NCBI GenBank assembly: GCA_016705365.1
Contig: JADIYI010000009.1
Coordinates: 496,001 to 560,000, forward strand
Direction of reading: 5' to 3'
Source of the DNA: Gammaproteobacteria bacterium
GTDB taxonomy: Bacteria > Pseudomonadota > Gammaproteobacteria > Pseudomonadales > UBA5518
Length of the DNA stretch: 64,000 nt
Shown here: positions 55,362-64,000 of the stretch, piece after piece
Layout: each line of letters starts with the position of its first letter
Numbering within the stretch: the first letter of the stretch is position 1
Notes under the pieces: model-generated
Databases searched by the model: none
Seen by the model: the letters and a program-made list of their open reading frames with translations, nothing else
What the model was told of the DNA's origin: nothing
Translations under genes and position numbers: made by a program

Positions 55362-56061
55362 TTTTGTCTCGACCGAGAACACTCTTCACGAAGGGAATGC
55401 TGATCCGCCTTCCGGCTTCGAGGGTGGCCGAATCAAGCCGGTCCAGCGTTTCGATCAAACTGCTCATGCCGCGGGCGTTGCGCAGCAGGATGAATCGCGC
55501 CACCTCGGGCTCCAGCGTCATGCCGCGATCGCGCGCCCGCAACTGCAGGGCCAGGAGCTTTTCGTCGTCATCGAGACCCGCCAGCCCGAGAACCAGCGCG
55601 GCCTGCAGCCGCGAGCGCAGATCGGGCAGCACGATACCGAGATCCGCGGGCGGTTTGCGTGCCGCAAGCAACAGTCCCGTCGCGTTCTCGACGATCCGGT
55701 TGTACAGATGAAACAGCGCCTCTTCCCAGTCGGGCATGCCGATCACCGCGTCGATATCATCGAGGCATACCAGCGCGCGCGTCTCCAGGCCCGCAAACAG
55801 TTCCGCGGGCGGACAATCGCGCAGCTCCGCCAAGGGAAAATAGGCCGTGCCCGCACCCTGACGCTCGAGATACTGACAACTGGCCGTGAGCAGGTGACTG
55901 CGACCACTGTCGCTTGCGCCATGCAGCAGCAAGGTCCAGTGCGACCGCTCGAGCAGGGCGCGCAGACGCTCCACGCACAGCCGGTTGGAATCGCAAACCA
56001 GGAAATTGTCGAATGAAGCCTCGTCCGCGAGCCGCACCGGAAGCACCAGCTGGCCGGGCAT
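55357..56061 (-). CDS. hda: DnaA regulatory inactivator Hda
   Basis: 234 residues, an AAA+ protein related to DnaA domain III. The N-terminal QLVLPVRL is the beta-clamp binding motif. The Walker A-like loop GASDSGRSHLL has Arg instead of Lys, normal for Hda, and VCLDDIDAV is the Walker B. Hda, on the clamp, makes DnaA hydrolyse ATP after initiation (RIDA). It sits in its conserved place after the permease gene, whose stop overlaps its ATG by one base. Confidence 0.92.
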   Translation of the reverse strand: MPGQLVLPVRLADEASFDNFLVCDSNRLCVERLRALLERSHWTLLLHGASDSGRSHLLTASCQYLERQGAGTAYFPLAELRDCPPAELFAGLETRALVCLDDIDAVIGMPDWEEALFHLYNRIVENATGLLLAARKPPADLGIVLPDLRSRLQAALVLGLAGLDDDEKLLALQLRARDRGMTLEPEVARFILLRNARGMSSLIETLDRLDSATLEAGRRISIPFVKSVLGRDKS

Positions 56062-57197
56062 CAGTCGCCGCCGCCGGCGGGCACACCGGGCGCCGATTCC
56101 TCAGCCACGGGCTCCGCCGCCGCCGGGCCATAGAGGCTGCTGGACCGGTAGCGATCGTGTGCATGACGCAACAGCACCATGATCACCGCCGAGACCGGCA
56201 ATGCGAGCAGCACGCCGGTGAAACCGAACAGTTGTCCGCCCGCCATCACCGCGAAGATCACCACTACCGGATGCAGCCCGATCCGGTCTCCCACCAGCTT
56301 CGGCGTCAGGTACATGCCCTCCAGCAGCTGCGCCAGCGTGAACACCAGCGCCACCCACAGCAGCGGCAGCCAGTCACCGAACTGCAGCAATGCCGCCACC
56401 GATGCCGCACTGATTCCGAGCAGCAGCCCGAGATAAGGCACGATCGCCGCGAGCCCCGCAAGCATGCCGATCAACAGCGCCAGATCGAGTCCGACCAGCA
56501 TCAAACCGACGGTGTAACATACGCCGAGCGCCAGCATCACCAGCAGCTGACCGCGCAGAAACGCGCTCACCACCTCGTCGCATTCGCACGCCAGCGCCAC
56601 GACGGTCGGTTCCCACGCACGCGGCAGGGTGCCGCGCACATTGGCGAGCATCACGTCCCAGTCACGCAGCAGGTAAAAGGTCACCACCGGGATCAGCACC
56701 AGGTTCGCGATCCAGCCGAGCAGTACCAGCGAGGACGAGGTCGCGGATACCAGCAGCCCCTGCGCCACGCCCCCGGCGCTCTGCCAGTTGGCCATCAGGG
56801 CCTGCTTGATTTTCTCCAGCGGAATATCGCCGGCACCGACATTGAACTGTCCCTCGAGCCAAGGCAGCAGGCTGAGCTTGAACCAGTCGATCGCCAGCGG
56901 AACCTTGGCGGCCACCACGTGCATCTGGCGACCGAGCAGCGGAACCAGCACCAGCACCAGGAGGATCAGCAGCAAGCTCATCAGAAAAAACACGAGACTG
57001 ACGCACAATCCGCGCCCCATTCCGAGGCGCTCCAGGCGATCGACGGCCGGATCCCATAGATAGGCCAGCGCCGTCGCGACCAGGAATGGCATCAGGATCG
57101 GTGCCAGCAGATGCAGCAGCAGCCCGGCAACCAGCAACAGTCCGAGCCCGGCGAGACGTTGCATCATCCGTGTGCTCGGCTTGTCCTCCTCGCTCAC
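56061..57197 (-). CDS. AI-2E family transporter (PerM-like)
   Basis: 378 residues if it starts at GTG 57197, which overlaps the DUF2066 stop, or 368 from the ATG at 57167. The GTG choice is supported by coupling but not by a strong ribosome binding site. About eight helices are visible, such as LLLVAGLLLHLLAPILMPFL and SLLLILLVLVLVPLL, with the C-terminal family core LEGMYLTPKLVGDRIGLHPVVV. It is a second copy of the AI-2E family in the window, clearly different from that at 48845. Its position between purM/DUF2066 and hda is conserved in gammaproteobacteria. Confidence 0.87.
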   Translation of the reverse strand: MSEEDKPSTRMMQRLAGLGLLLVAGLLLHLLAPILMPFLVATALAYLWDPAVDRLERLGMGRGLCVSLVFFLMSLLLILLVLVLVPLLGRQMHVVAAKVPLAIDWFKLSLLPWLEGQFNVGAGDIPLEKIKQALMANWQSAGGVAQGLLVSATSSSLVLLGWIANLVLIPVVTFYLLRDWDVMLANVRGTLPRAWEPTVVALACECDEVVSAFLRGQLLVMLALGVCYTVGLMLVGLDLALLIGMLAGLAAIVPYLGLLLGISAASVAALLQFGDWLPLLWVALVFTLAQLLEGMYLTPKLVGDRIGLHPVVVIFAVMAGGQLFGFTGVLLALPVSAVIMVLLRHAHDRYRSSSLYGPAAAEPVAEESAPGVPAGGGD

Positions 57198-58258
57198 TCG
57201 CCGACCCACCGGTAACGGAGCTCTCCCGCAGCGCCCTCCTGGTGCAGACTGCGCAACAGCGACAGCTCTTTTTCGATGCTTTCGATCGATGCATCGCTGC
57301 TCAGGTCGAAAAACAGGGTGTCGCGATCGACCAGCGCCAGTTGAAAGCGGCGTACCGACGCCAGCTCCCTGAGCATGCCGGACAACTGCCAGTAGCCCGC
57401 GAAGCTCCCGACTCCGTCGATGCGGATGCGCAACTGCCCGGCATGCTCGGGATCGGGACGCACGGCGTAACGCTGCGCCAGCGTCTCGGCGAGCGCGTCC
57501 ACCAGCTGCGCACCGAGCGCATCGACCGAAGCCGCAGTGGCCTGTCCGAAGACCGTCTCGCCATCTATCTGCTGCTGCCACTCGCCTTGCCACTGCCCAT
57601 CGATCGCGCGCACCAGGTGCCCGATCACGATGGCGTCGGCGCCGTAACGCTGCGATGCGGGCACCAGCACCGAGGCATCGAGCGCCGCAACCTGCTCGAC
57701 GCTGACCGCCAGGCTGTCTTCCAGGTCGAGCGCGGGGAACAGCAGCGGAATGCCACGACGCGCGCCATCCATGCGCAACCATCCGGCAACCGTGCCATCG
57801 GTTTCCGGGCTCACAATTCGCGGCCCTGCGCCCTCATCGAGCGCGAGCCACAACAGCGTACCCGGACGATTGGGCGAGAGTTGCGGCTCACCGGCCCGAC
57901 GCAGGATTTCCAGCACGGCGGCCGGCGCATAACTCATGTGCAGCAACAGTTCGGGAGCGGTGGCATTGTCGCGTGGTGGAAGGTCCGAGCGCCGGAAATA
58001 GAATTGCTGCAGCAGCGATGGCCCGTCGGCCAGCGCGGCGCTGACCACCGGATTCTGCAATACCTGGGCCGAACCCGAGACCTTGACCAGCACCATTGCG
58101 AATCCGGTTCGTGCGGCCGCATTGCGCGTTGCTGGCTCCTGGTCCGCAACTGCCACTTCCGCCTCGTACAAGCCGCTCACCGGCTCGGCAAAGGCAACCA
58201 GCGCAAACTGGACGAGCAGCATCGCAAGGATGCCGCGAAGGGCGATCTGGCTACTCAT
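57194..58258 (-). CDS. DUF2066 domain-containing exported protein
   Basis: 354 residues from ATG 58258. A signal peptide (IALRGILAMLLVQFALVAFA) ends at about residue 25, with mature sequence from EPVSGLYEAEV. The DUF2066 family is recognised by VAVADQEPATRNAAARTGFAMV and the C-terminal LDRDTLFFDL-like strands (VDRDTLFFDLSSD). Function is not established; conserved linkage to purM and hda is the only strong clue. Divergent from purM with 145 bp between. Confidence 0.82.
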   Translation of the reverse strand: MSSQIALRGILAMLLVQFALVAFAEPVSGLYEAEVAVADQEPATRNAAARTGFAMVLVKVSGSAQVLQNPVVSAALADGPSLLQQFYFRRSDLPPRDNATAPELLLHMSYAPAAVLEILRRAGEPQLSPNRPGTLLWLALDEGAGPRIVSPETDGTVAGWLRMDGARRGIPLLFPALDLEDSLAVSVEQVAALDASVLVPASQRYGADAIVIGHLVRAIDGQWQGEWQQQIDGETVFGQATAASVDALGAQLVDALAETLAQRYAVRPDPEHAGQLRIRIDGVGSFAGYWQLSGMLRELASVRRFQLALVDRDTLFFDLSSDASIESIEKELSLLRSLHQEGAAGELRYRWVGE

Positions 58259-58335
58259 GCACTGGGCCGGTGATGAAGGTGAGCGGCGCATTCTAGCAAG
58301 GTGGCGCCAGCCTCCACAAAGCACGCCCGGGCGGT

Positions 58336-58365
58336 TTGCTGGCCCGGATCGGCTGCTGCTAGAAT
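58336..58365 (+). promoter_or_regulatory. Predicted purM promoter
   Basis: TTGCTG at 58336-58341 and TAGAAT (5 of 6) at 58360-58365 with an 18-bp spacer, 38 bp before the purM ATG. By-eye prediction. Confidence 0.4.
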
Positions 58366-58403
58366 CGCCCGCCCCAGCGACAGGCGAAAAAGGCGAAAAA
58401 CGC

Positions 58404-59442
<1,039 letters not shown>

Positions 59443-59453
<11 letters not shown>

Positions 59454-60111
59454 ACCGCACGAGGCACGGCGCTGCCGCCTCGTGGTGCTGATCTCGGGTG
59501 GTGGCAGCAATCTTCAGGCATTGATCGATAGCTGCGAAACCGGGGAGTTTCCGGCCTCGATTGCCGCGGTGATCAGCAACCGTCCCGACGCCGGCGGACT
59601 GGAACGCGCGCGCCGCGCCGGCATCGCTACCGCGATCCTGGATCACAAGTCCTTCCCCGATCGCGCCAGCTTCGATGCGGCATTGCTGCGCGAGATCGAC
59701 CGCCACGAACCCGGGCTCGTGGTGCTGGCCGGTTTCATGCGCATCCTCAGCGCGGACTTCGTGCGCCATTACGCCGGGCGGCTGATCAACATCCATCCCT
59801 CGCTGCTGCCTCTTTATCCCGGGCTGCACACCCATCAACGCGCACTGGAAGCTGGCGACAGCGAACACGGCGCCACGGTGCATTTCGTTGGCGAGGAACT
59901 CGATGTCGGCCCGGCAATCGTGCAGGCGCGGGTGCCGGTGCACACGGGCGATACGCCCGAGACGCTCGCCGCCCGTGTACTCGGACAGGAACACCGGATC
60001 TATCCCCACGCGGTGCGCCTGTTTGCCGAAGGTCGCTTGCGTCTGGTCGACGGGCGCGCCCTGCTCGATGGCGAAGCGCTACCGGCAACGGGTTTGCCCT
60101 TTCCGGACTGA
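59443..60111 (+). CDS. purN: Phosphoribosylglycinamide formyltransferase
   Basis: 222 residues if translation starts at the TTG at 59443, which overlaps the purM stop by 11 bp; the only in-frame ATG (59395) lies deep in purM and would add 16 unrelated residues. The core is typical: VVLISGGGSNLQALIDSC, the catalytic Asn/His in INIHPSLLPLYPG and Asp in EELDVGPAIVQ. It formylates GAR using 10-formyl-THF. Start codon choice is uncertain; function is not. Confidence 0.93.
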
Positions 60112-60176
60112 TCTCCCCCACTTCCGCTCCAAATTCCCGTGATCGAAATTTTTCGCCTGACGTTATGAAAAAAAGA

Positions 60177-60198
60177 ACTAAGTTAGTTGCTTGACTAA
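60177..60198. promoter_or_regulatory. Operator-like palindromes in the tetR promoter
   Basis: TTAGTTGCTTGACTAA (60183-60198) is a perfect TTAGT-N6-ACTAA inverted repeat, and an overlapping ACTAAGTTAGT lies at 60177-60187. The TTGACT inside it (60191-60196) can be a -35 box, with GATAGT 17 bp later, so a repressor bound here would block the tetR promoter. A further half site TGACTAACT is at 60228-60236. Confidence 0.65.
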
Positions 60199-60248
60199 AT
60201 ATGTTCAGCAGCGGATAGTAAGCGCCATGACTAACTCCGGGCAGCAAC

Positions 60249-60812
60249 ATGAGCGCCACCAGGTCAGTTGACAAACGCGAACGACTCGTCGATGCCGCAC
60301 GGGTGCTGTTCCATCACAAGGGCTTCGGCGAGACCAGCCTGGCGGAAATCGCACGCGAATCGGGCGTGCCGGTGGGCAATGTCTACTACTACTTCAAGAC
60401 CAAGGAGGATATCGCGGCGGCCGTGATCGCTGAACACTCGGCGTATCTCGGAACCATCGCCCGCCAGGCGGAAAAGCTGCCGGCCCCGCGTGAGCGCATC
60501 GTCAGCATGCTCGACAGCATGGCCTGCAATTGCGGCTCGATCGCGGACAGCGGCTGTCCGATGGGCTCGCTGTGCATCGAGTTCGGCAAGCGCGACACGG
60601 CGTTGCGCGAGGATGCGAACCTGTTGCTGCTGAAAATCGTCAACTGGGTGCAGCGACAATTCGAGGAGATGGGGCGCCGCGATGCCCATGAACTGGCCAT
60701 TCAACTGGTCTCCACGGTCCAGGGCTCGAGCATCCTGTCACTCGCGATGCACGACCCCGAGATCATGCGCGGCGAACTGGCACGCCTGAAGCGGATGGTC
60801 GAGGTCTTATGA
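60249..60812 (+). CDS. TetR/AcrR family transcriptional repressor
   Basis: 187 residues. The TetR DNA-binding domain is RLVDAARVLFHHKGFGETSL, then AEIARESGVPVGNVYYYFKTKEDI. The C-terminal ligand domain has an unusual Cys set (MACNCGSI...GCPMGSLC) and is otherwise helical. It is flanked on both sides by AT-rich DNA with the same TTAGT-N6-ACTAA type of site, so it probably represses itself and the two small exported proteins downstream. Ligand unknown. Confidence 0.88.
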   Translation: MSATRSVDKRERLVDAARVLFHHKGFGETSLAEIARESGVPVGNVYYYFKTKEDIAAAVIAEHSAYLGTIARQAEKLPAPRERIVSMLDSMACNCGSIADSGCPMGSLCIEFGKRDTALREDANLLLLKIVNWVQRQFEEMGRRDAHELAIQLVSTVQGSSILSLAMHDPEIMRGELARLKRMVEVL

Positions 60813-60832
60813 TATTTTTTTCGCAGAATTTA

Positions 60833-60878
60833 AGTCAGATGACTAACATATTTTTTGTAAAAATTGAGTTGGTTGACT
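60833..60878. promoter_or_regulatory. Two further TetR-type operators before the small exported protein genes
   Basis: AGTCAGATGACT (60833-60844, with ACTAAC continuing) and AGTTGGTTGACT (60867-60878). The latter matches the core of the site before tetR (AGTTGCTTGACT) at 11 of 12 bases. Its TTGACT again can serve as -35, with a weak GCAATG 17 bp on. Located in an AT-rich stretch of about 100 bp. Confidence 0.6.
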
Positions 60879-61012
60879 CGCTTATTCACGGGAATGCAAT
60901 GCCACTCGCGCCGCGGCGCCGCAGGCATTCCCAACACCAAACCGCCGGTAGCGGTCGCTGCCGGGGATACGCGGATACGCCGCCGGCGCATCCGCAACTA
61001 CTGGAGAGGACC

Positions 61013-61336
61013 ATGAACGCCACAATCCATACGCGCACACACTCACTTACGCGCGCACGCCGCAACTCGGCGCTGCTGCTCGCGGCCGCCCTGATGGCGG
61101 CCGGACTGGCGGCACAGATCCACGCGGCGGAGCCCGCAACCCCTCCCCGATGGCAGGTGCCGATCGAGCGGCTGCTCGAGGCAAAACTGGCAGACCGGCT
61201 GGCAAACCTGCCACTGCAGCTTGCCGCGCCGGGCGACACCGCCATTGCGCGTGAGGACGCCAGGTGGCGCAGGCCCCCGGCCAATCCGCAACCGAACGCA
61301 ATTCCAACCCCAACCGTACAGGAGAAGTCATCATGA
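61013..61336 (+). CDS. Small exported protein of unknown function
   Basis: 107 residues from the ATG at 61013, with GGAGAGGA as ribosome binding site. The first about 38 residues are a signal peptide with a long Arg/Thr-rich n-region and hydrophobic core SALLLAAALMAAGLAAQIHA. The mature part is about 70 residues, with one helix-like segment (VPIERLLEAKLADRLANLP), and ends in a Pro/Asn-rich tail. No Cys. I recognise no family. It overlaps the next gene's start (ATGA), so the two products are probably made in equal amount and may act together. Confidence 0.7.
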   Translation: MNATIHTRTHSLTRARRNSALLLAAALMAAGLAAQIHAAEPATPPRWQVPIERLLEAKLADRLANLPLQLAAPGDTAIAREDARWRRPPANPQPNAIPTPTVQEKSS

Positions 61337-61680
61337 ACAGTCAATTCAGCTTGCGCGCCGTCGTGGCTGCCGGCTTGTTCGCGGCCAGCCTGAACAGCTT
61401 CGCGGCGCCACCCGCGGCAGCGGAACTCGAGGCCTGCATGGCACGTGCCGAACACGGCCTGGCGATTGACAATGGCGATCTCGAGCTGCTCGGGGCGGGT
61501 ACATTCCGGCTGAGCAATGAGCGCAGGATGATCACGCTCGATGCCCGGATCGGCGCGAACCCGAGCGCCATGCGCCCGCGTATTTATTGTACCGTCGAGA
61601 GCAACGGCGTGGTGAGCGCGCTGCAGACGATGCCGCGCCTGCCGCTGCAACCGACGCCGCAACAGGTCGTGACCAAGTGA
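61333..61680 (+). CDS. Small exported protein of unknown function, coupled to 61013-61336
   Basis: 115 residues with a signal peptide (SLRAVVAAGLFAASLNSFA) cut near residue 24. The mature protein has two Cys, C35 (ELEACMARAEHG) and one in RIYCTVESNG, that could form a disulfide in the periplasm, and short strands ending PTPQQVVTK. I do not recognise a family. Shared AGGAGA ribosome binding site and 4-bp overlap with the preceding gene show a two-gene operon, controlled very likely by the TetR protein upstream. Converges on dcd over a hairpin. Confidence 0.75.
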   Translation: MNSQFSLRAVVAAGLFAASLNSFAAPPAAAELEACMARAEHGLAIDNGDLELLGAGTFRLSNERRMITLDARIGANPSAMRPRIYCTVESNGVVSALQTMPRLPLQPTPQQVVTK

Positions 61681-61702
61681 TGGTTGCTGTAGATGGAAGC
61701 CC

Positions 61703-61729
61703 GTCGGTGGCGTTTCGTGCGCCGCCGAC
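61703..61729. terminator. Hairpin between the small-protein operon and dcd
   Basis: GTCGGTGGCG and CGCCGCCGAC pair over 10 positions (one G-U) around a 7-base loop. The genes on either side converge. No T-run, so termination strength is doubtful. Confidence 0.45.
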
Positions 61730-61736
61730 AGCGCCC

Positions 61737-62303
61737 TCAGGCCCTGGGCAGCGTGACGCCGGTCTGGCCCTGGTATTTGCCGCCGCGATCGCGATACGAG
61801 GTTTCGCAGACCTCGTCGCTTTCAAAAAACAGCATCTGCGCCACACCCTCGTTGGCGTAGATTTTCGCCGGCAGGTTGGTGGTATTCGAGAACTCCAGCG
61901 TGACATGCCCTTCCCACTCGGGTTCGAGCGGGGTGACGTTCACGATGATACCGCACCGCGCATAGGTCGACTTGCCGAGACAGATCGTCAGCACGCTGCG
62001 CGGAATACGGAAGTATTCCACGGTGCGCGCCAGCACAAAGGAGTTGGGCGGGATGATGCAGTAATCGGCCTTGATATCGACAAAACTCTTGGGGTCGAAA
62101 TTCTTCGGATCGACGGTCGCCGAATGCACGTTGGTGAAAATCTTGAAATCGTCCGAGCAACGCACATCGTAGCCATAGCTCGAGGTGCCGTAGGAGATCA
62201 CCTTGCCCGCGGCGGTGCTGCGCACCTGGTCGGGTTCGAAGGGGCTGATCATCCCCTGTTCGGTCGCCATGCGGCGAATCCATCTGTCCGGTTTGATCGA
62301 CAT
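61737..62303 (-). CDS. dcd: dCTP deaminase
   Basis: 188 residues, the family's normal size. The dUTPase-like core shows SSYGYDVRC, then SVLTICLGKSTYARCGIIVN with the catalytic Arg/Glu region, and TPLEPEWEGHVTLEFSN. It deaminates dCTP to dUTP, feeding dTTP synthesis. It is preceded by its own ATG with no overlapping neighbour and converges on the small exported protein genes. Confidence 0.95.
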   Translation of the reverse strand: MSIKPDRWIRRMATEQGMISPFEPDQVRSTAAGKVISYGTSSYGYDVRCSDDFKIFTNVHSATVDPKNFDPKSFVDIKADYCIIPPNSFVLARTVEYFRIPRSVLTICLGKSTYARCGIIVNVTPLEPEWEGHVTLEFSNTTNLPAKIYANEGVAQMLFFESDEVCETSYRDRGGKYQGQTGVTLPRA

Positions 62304-62589
62304 GAAACGCTGTTACTCCAGGCGCGGGAATCCGGGGCGACATGGTAGCCGCAAGCCGGTGCCGGCAACAGTGCCAGCCCGCAGGTGCCAGACCGCAGGT
62401 AGGGTCGGGGTGCATCCTGCCGGCGGCAGGGCATTACCGGGAGGTGACGATCCTGTCATACGCAGCGTAGTGACTTCTTTTGTACGGGACGGGTATTCTG
62501 CTGCTGGAGTCCGTCGGCGAAGCGGGCATGGGTGCCGCGGCGGTGTATGGGCTTTGCTCACGTCGAACAGAAAATAAGGAGAAGCGACC
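62304..62589. other. Divergent intergenic region between dcd and the 379-residue unknown gene
   Basis: 286 bp with no recognisable gene. A 14-bp tandem repeat lies at 62371-62398 (GTGCCAGCCCGCAG then GTGCCAGACCGCAG, one difference). The end has the ribosome binding site AAGGAGAAG for the next gene. Confidence 0.55.
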
Positions 62590-63729
62590 GTGCTGACTGC
62601 CCTTGACGAGACGCTGCGCCACCAGATTGCCACCACATTCGACCACGCGGGCACGAGCGATCACCGCTTCTTCGATCGCTATTGGTTCGGCGTCTACGAC
62701 CCCCGGGGTCGCATGGCGCTGGTCTGTGGCATGGCACAGTACATGAACACGAACGTGATGGACGGGTTTTGTGCCATTCAGCTGCCGCGTGCGGACGGTG
62801 GGATCGAGCAACACAATTTTCGCCTGTCGCGGGCGCTGCGCCCGGACCTGGACGAGACGAGGGTCGGTCCTCTCCGGGTTCGGATCGAGGAGCCGTTCCA
62901 GCGCATTCGCCTCGGCTGCGAGGCGGGAGAACTTCCGCTCAGCTTCGATCTCGAGTGGACGGCGTTCCTGCCGCCGAGCGAGGAGAAGCACCACTTCAAT
63001 CGCGTCAACGGCCGCGTATTCCAGGACTATCACCGCTACACGCAGGCAGGTCGCGGCACGGGCGTGGTGCAACTCGGGGATCAGGTTTTCGACGTCGACG
63101 ACTGGTGGGCCGGACGCGATCACTCCTGGGGCGTACGCTCGCAGGTCGGCGGCTACGAGCCGGCGACCGGACCCGGCACGGAAGCGCAGCTCGCCGCCGC
63201 GGGATACGTGTATTACTGGCTCACCTTCAATGACGGCGAGTGCGGGGGCTATGTGCAACTGCAGTTCCTGGGCGACAGGACCCGCATCTTCACGGACGGT
63301 GAAATCGTGTGGCCGCAGACGGGGCGCCGCTTCATCGTCGCAGACGCCGAAGTCGAGGTGGAACTGCATCCGGGCACGCGTATCTACAAGCGACTGCGCA
63401 CGCGGCTGCGCGGATACGACGGATCCACGGTCGAACTCGTGGCGGAACCGGTCATAGGTTACTGGTCCATGGATGGCACCGGCTACGACTGGGGATGGAA
63501 CGACGACAAGGGACTGGGTTTCCATCGCGGCGAGTACGTGGTCGAGCACGATATATACGACATCACCCATCCCGAGCGGGTTGTGCGTCCGAACGGCGAG
63601 CTGCGTATTCCCGGGCACCGCGAGGCGCCGTGCGCCATCACCGTGGACGGCAAGCTGGCGCCGCGCAGTGCCGGACATCAGGTATTCGTTGCGAGCGGCC
63701 CGGTAAAGTGGCTCGGTCTGGACAAATAG
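62590..63729 (+). CDS. Unrecognised 379-residue protein, possibly lipocalin/CrtC-like fold
   Basis: 379 residues from GTG 62590, well placed behind AAGGAGAAG. No signal peptide. It is rich in aromatic beta-strands: YWFGVYDPRGRMALVCGMAQ, RFFDRYW, and WWAGRDHSWGVRSQVGG, then VYYWLTFNDGECGG. The DHSWG motif and repeated strand pattern recall the two-domain lipocalin-like proteins related to carotenoid 1,2-hydratase and AttH, but I cannot confirm it. The next gene, 36 bp later, is a phosphotransferase-like protein, so they are a likely operon. Function unknown. Confidence 0.65.
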   Translation: MLTALDETLRHQIATTFDHAGTSDHRFFDRYWFGVYDPRGRMALVCGMAQYMNTNVMDGFCAIQLPRADGGIEQHNFRLSRALRPDLDETRVGPLRVRIEEPFQRIRLGCEAGELPLSFDLEWTAFLPPSEEKHHFNRVNGRVFQDYHRYTQAGRGTGVVQLGDQVFDVDDWWAGRDHSWGVRSQVGGYEPATGPGTEAQLAAAGYVYYWLTFNDGECGGYVQLQFLGDRTRIFTDGEIVWPQTGRRFIVADAEVEVELHPGTRIYKRLRTRLRGYDGSTVELVAEPVIGYWSMDGTGYDWGWNDDKGLGFHRGEYVVEHDIYDITHPERVVRPNGELRIPGHREAPCAITVDGKLAPRSAGHQVFVASGPVKWLGLDK

Positions 63730-63765
63730 GCGCCGCCACCGTTCGGCACGAAGGGGCGATCGACC

Positions 63766-64000
63766 ATGGCTGCGAACCGCGATCCTGCCCTCGCATGCAC
63801 TGATCACGGCGGCCCTCTCGCCGCGTGGTTCGCGGAACACAATCCCCGCGCGACCGGGATTCGTGTGGACGAGATCAGCAGGCCGAGTTCGTCGGGATAC
63901 TCCAACGAAACCGTCTTCTTCCGCGCACGATGGTGTGAAGGCGCGGCATTGCACGAGGGACGCTACGTGGCCCGCATCGAGCCACGAACGCCTCCGGTGT
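63766..64000 (+). CDS. Phosphotransferase (APH-like kinase) family protein, N-terminal part
   Basis: The first 78 codons only; the gene runs past the right edge. ISRPSSSGYSNETVFFRARW is the nucleotide-binding loop of aminoglycoside-phosphotransferase-like proteins related to ACAD10/11 kinase domains, followed by YVARIEP, which carries strand beta-3. Such proteins phosphorylate small hydroxylated molecules, for example hydroxyacyl-CoAs. Start ATG 63766, 36 bp after the unknown 379-residue gene; ribosome binding site AAGGGG. Confidence 0.75.
   Translation, partial: MAANRDPALACTDHGGPLAAWFAEHNPRATGIRVDEISRPSSSGYSNETVFFRARWCEGAALHEGRYVARIEPRTPPV

Noticed and set aside
55914..57059. Gln/His-rich plus-strand frame opposite the PerM-like permease
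   Set aside because: Low-complexity Q/H composition is the anti-sense of membrane-helix codons.
48845..57197. The two AI-2E permeases as evidence for a quorum-sensing system
   Set aside because: The family name is historical; no luxS, lsr or receptor gene is present and the two are in unrelated operons.
62371..62398. 14-bp tandem repeat as possible CRISPR or iteron
   Set aside because: Only two copies, no spacer and no associated genes.

Overview
This window reads as chromosomal DNA of a high-GC, aerobic, heterotrophic gammaproteobacterium. The evidence is the order purN-purM / DUF2066 / AI-2E-type permease / hda, a liuR-liuA-liuB-liuD leucine locus with a LiuR-type box, a trifunctional-size PutA without a DNA-binding domain, and an overall G+C-rich composition. 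I cannot name a genus. I see no rRNA, tRNA, CRISPR array, phage or intact insertion sequence.

Layout. 1-482: 3' end of a carotenoid-oxygenase gene. 506-6805: a minus-strand operon headed by a double-HxlR regulator, then an SDR oxidoreductase, an AMP-dependent acyl-CoA ligase and two thiolases, which looks like acyl-CoA activation and chain cleavage. 7122-9122: a DUF1295 membrane protein, an NTF2-like protein and a crotonase. 9241-12742: an overlapping dgcN-dgcA-N-acyl-D-amino-acid deacylase operon for D-amino-acid catabolism. 12775-17479: a SUI1/YciH factor, an SLC13 permease and a membrane-tethered CadC-like TPR regulator. 17792-18226: a UrcA-family protein. 18291-21800: frdCAB encoding a Wolinella-type di-heme quinol:fumarate reductase/succinate dehydrogenase. 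21994-28740: argS, an HDOD-GAF protein and a large AsmA-family protein. 28868-36483: an alpha/beta hydrolase, FAD amine oxidase, PLP decarboxylase, NTF2-like protein, LLM flavin oxidoreductase and wax-ester synthase/DGAT. 36560-41854: PutA and an aldehyde dehydrogenase, convergent around a hairpin. 41990-42245: a decayed RND-efflux fragment. 42358-48062: a methyltransferase, 2-hydroxyacid dehydrogenase, DmdC-like acyl-CoA dehydrogenase and acyl-CoA ligase. 48231-49951: Smr-domain protein and AI-2E-type permease. 50029-55302: liuDBAR. 55357-60111: hda, permease, DUF2066, purM, purN. 60249-61680: a TetR gene and two coupled small exported proteins sharing operator-like palindromes. 61737-64000: dcd, an unrecognised 379-residue protein and the start of a phosphotransferase-family gene.

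How the genes work together. Most of the window is catabolic. Acids are activated by CoA ligases, oxidised by acyl-CoA dehydrogenases and cleaved by thiolases. Leucine is degraded through isovaleryl-CoA and methylcrotonyl-CoA, proline to glutamate by PutA, and D-amino acids by the DgcN-DgcA route. The parts most worth a second look are the D-amino-acid operon with an exported deacylase, the epsilonproteobacterial-type frdCAB with all heme ligands and proton-pathway glutamates, the TetR/two-small-exported-protein unit with repeated operators, a thiolase with Ser in place of the second catalytic Cys, a tandem HxlR regulator with cysteine clusters, and a long near-perfect inverted repeat before putA.
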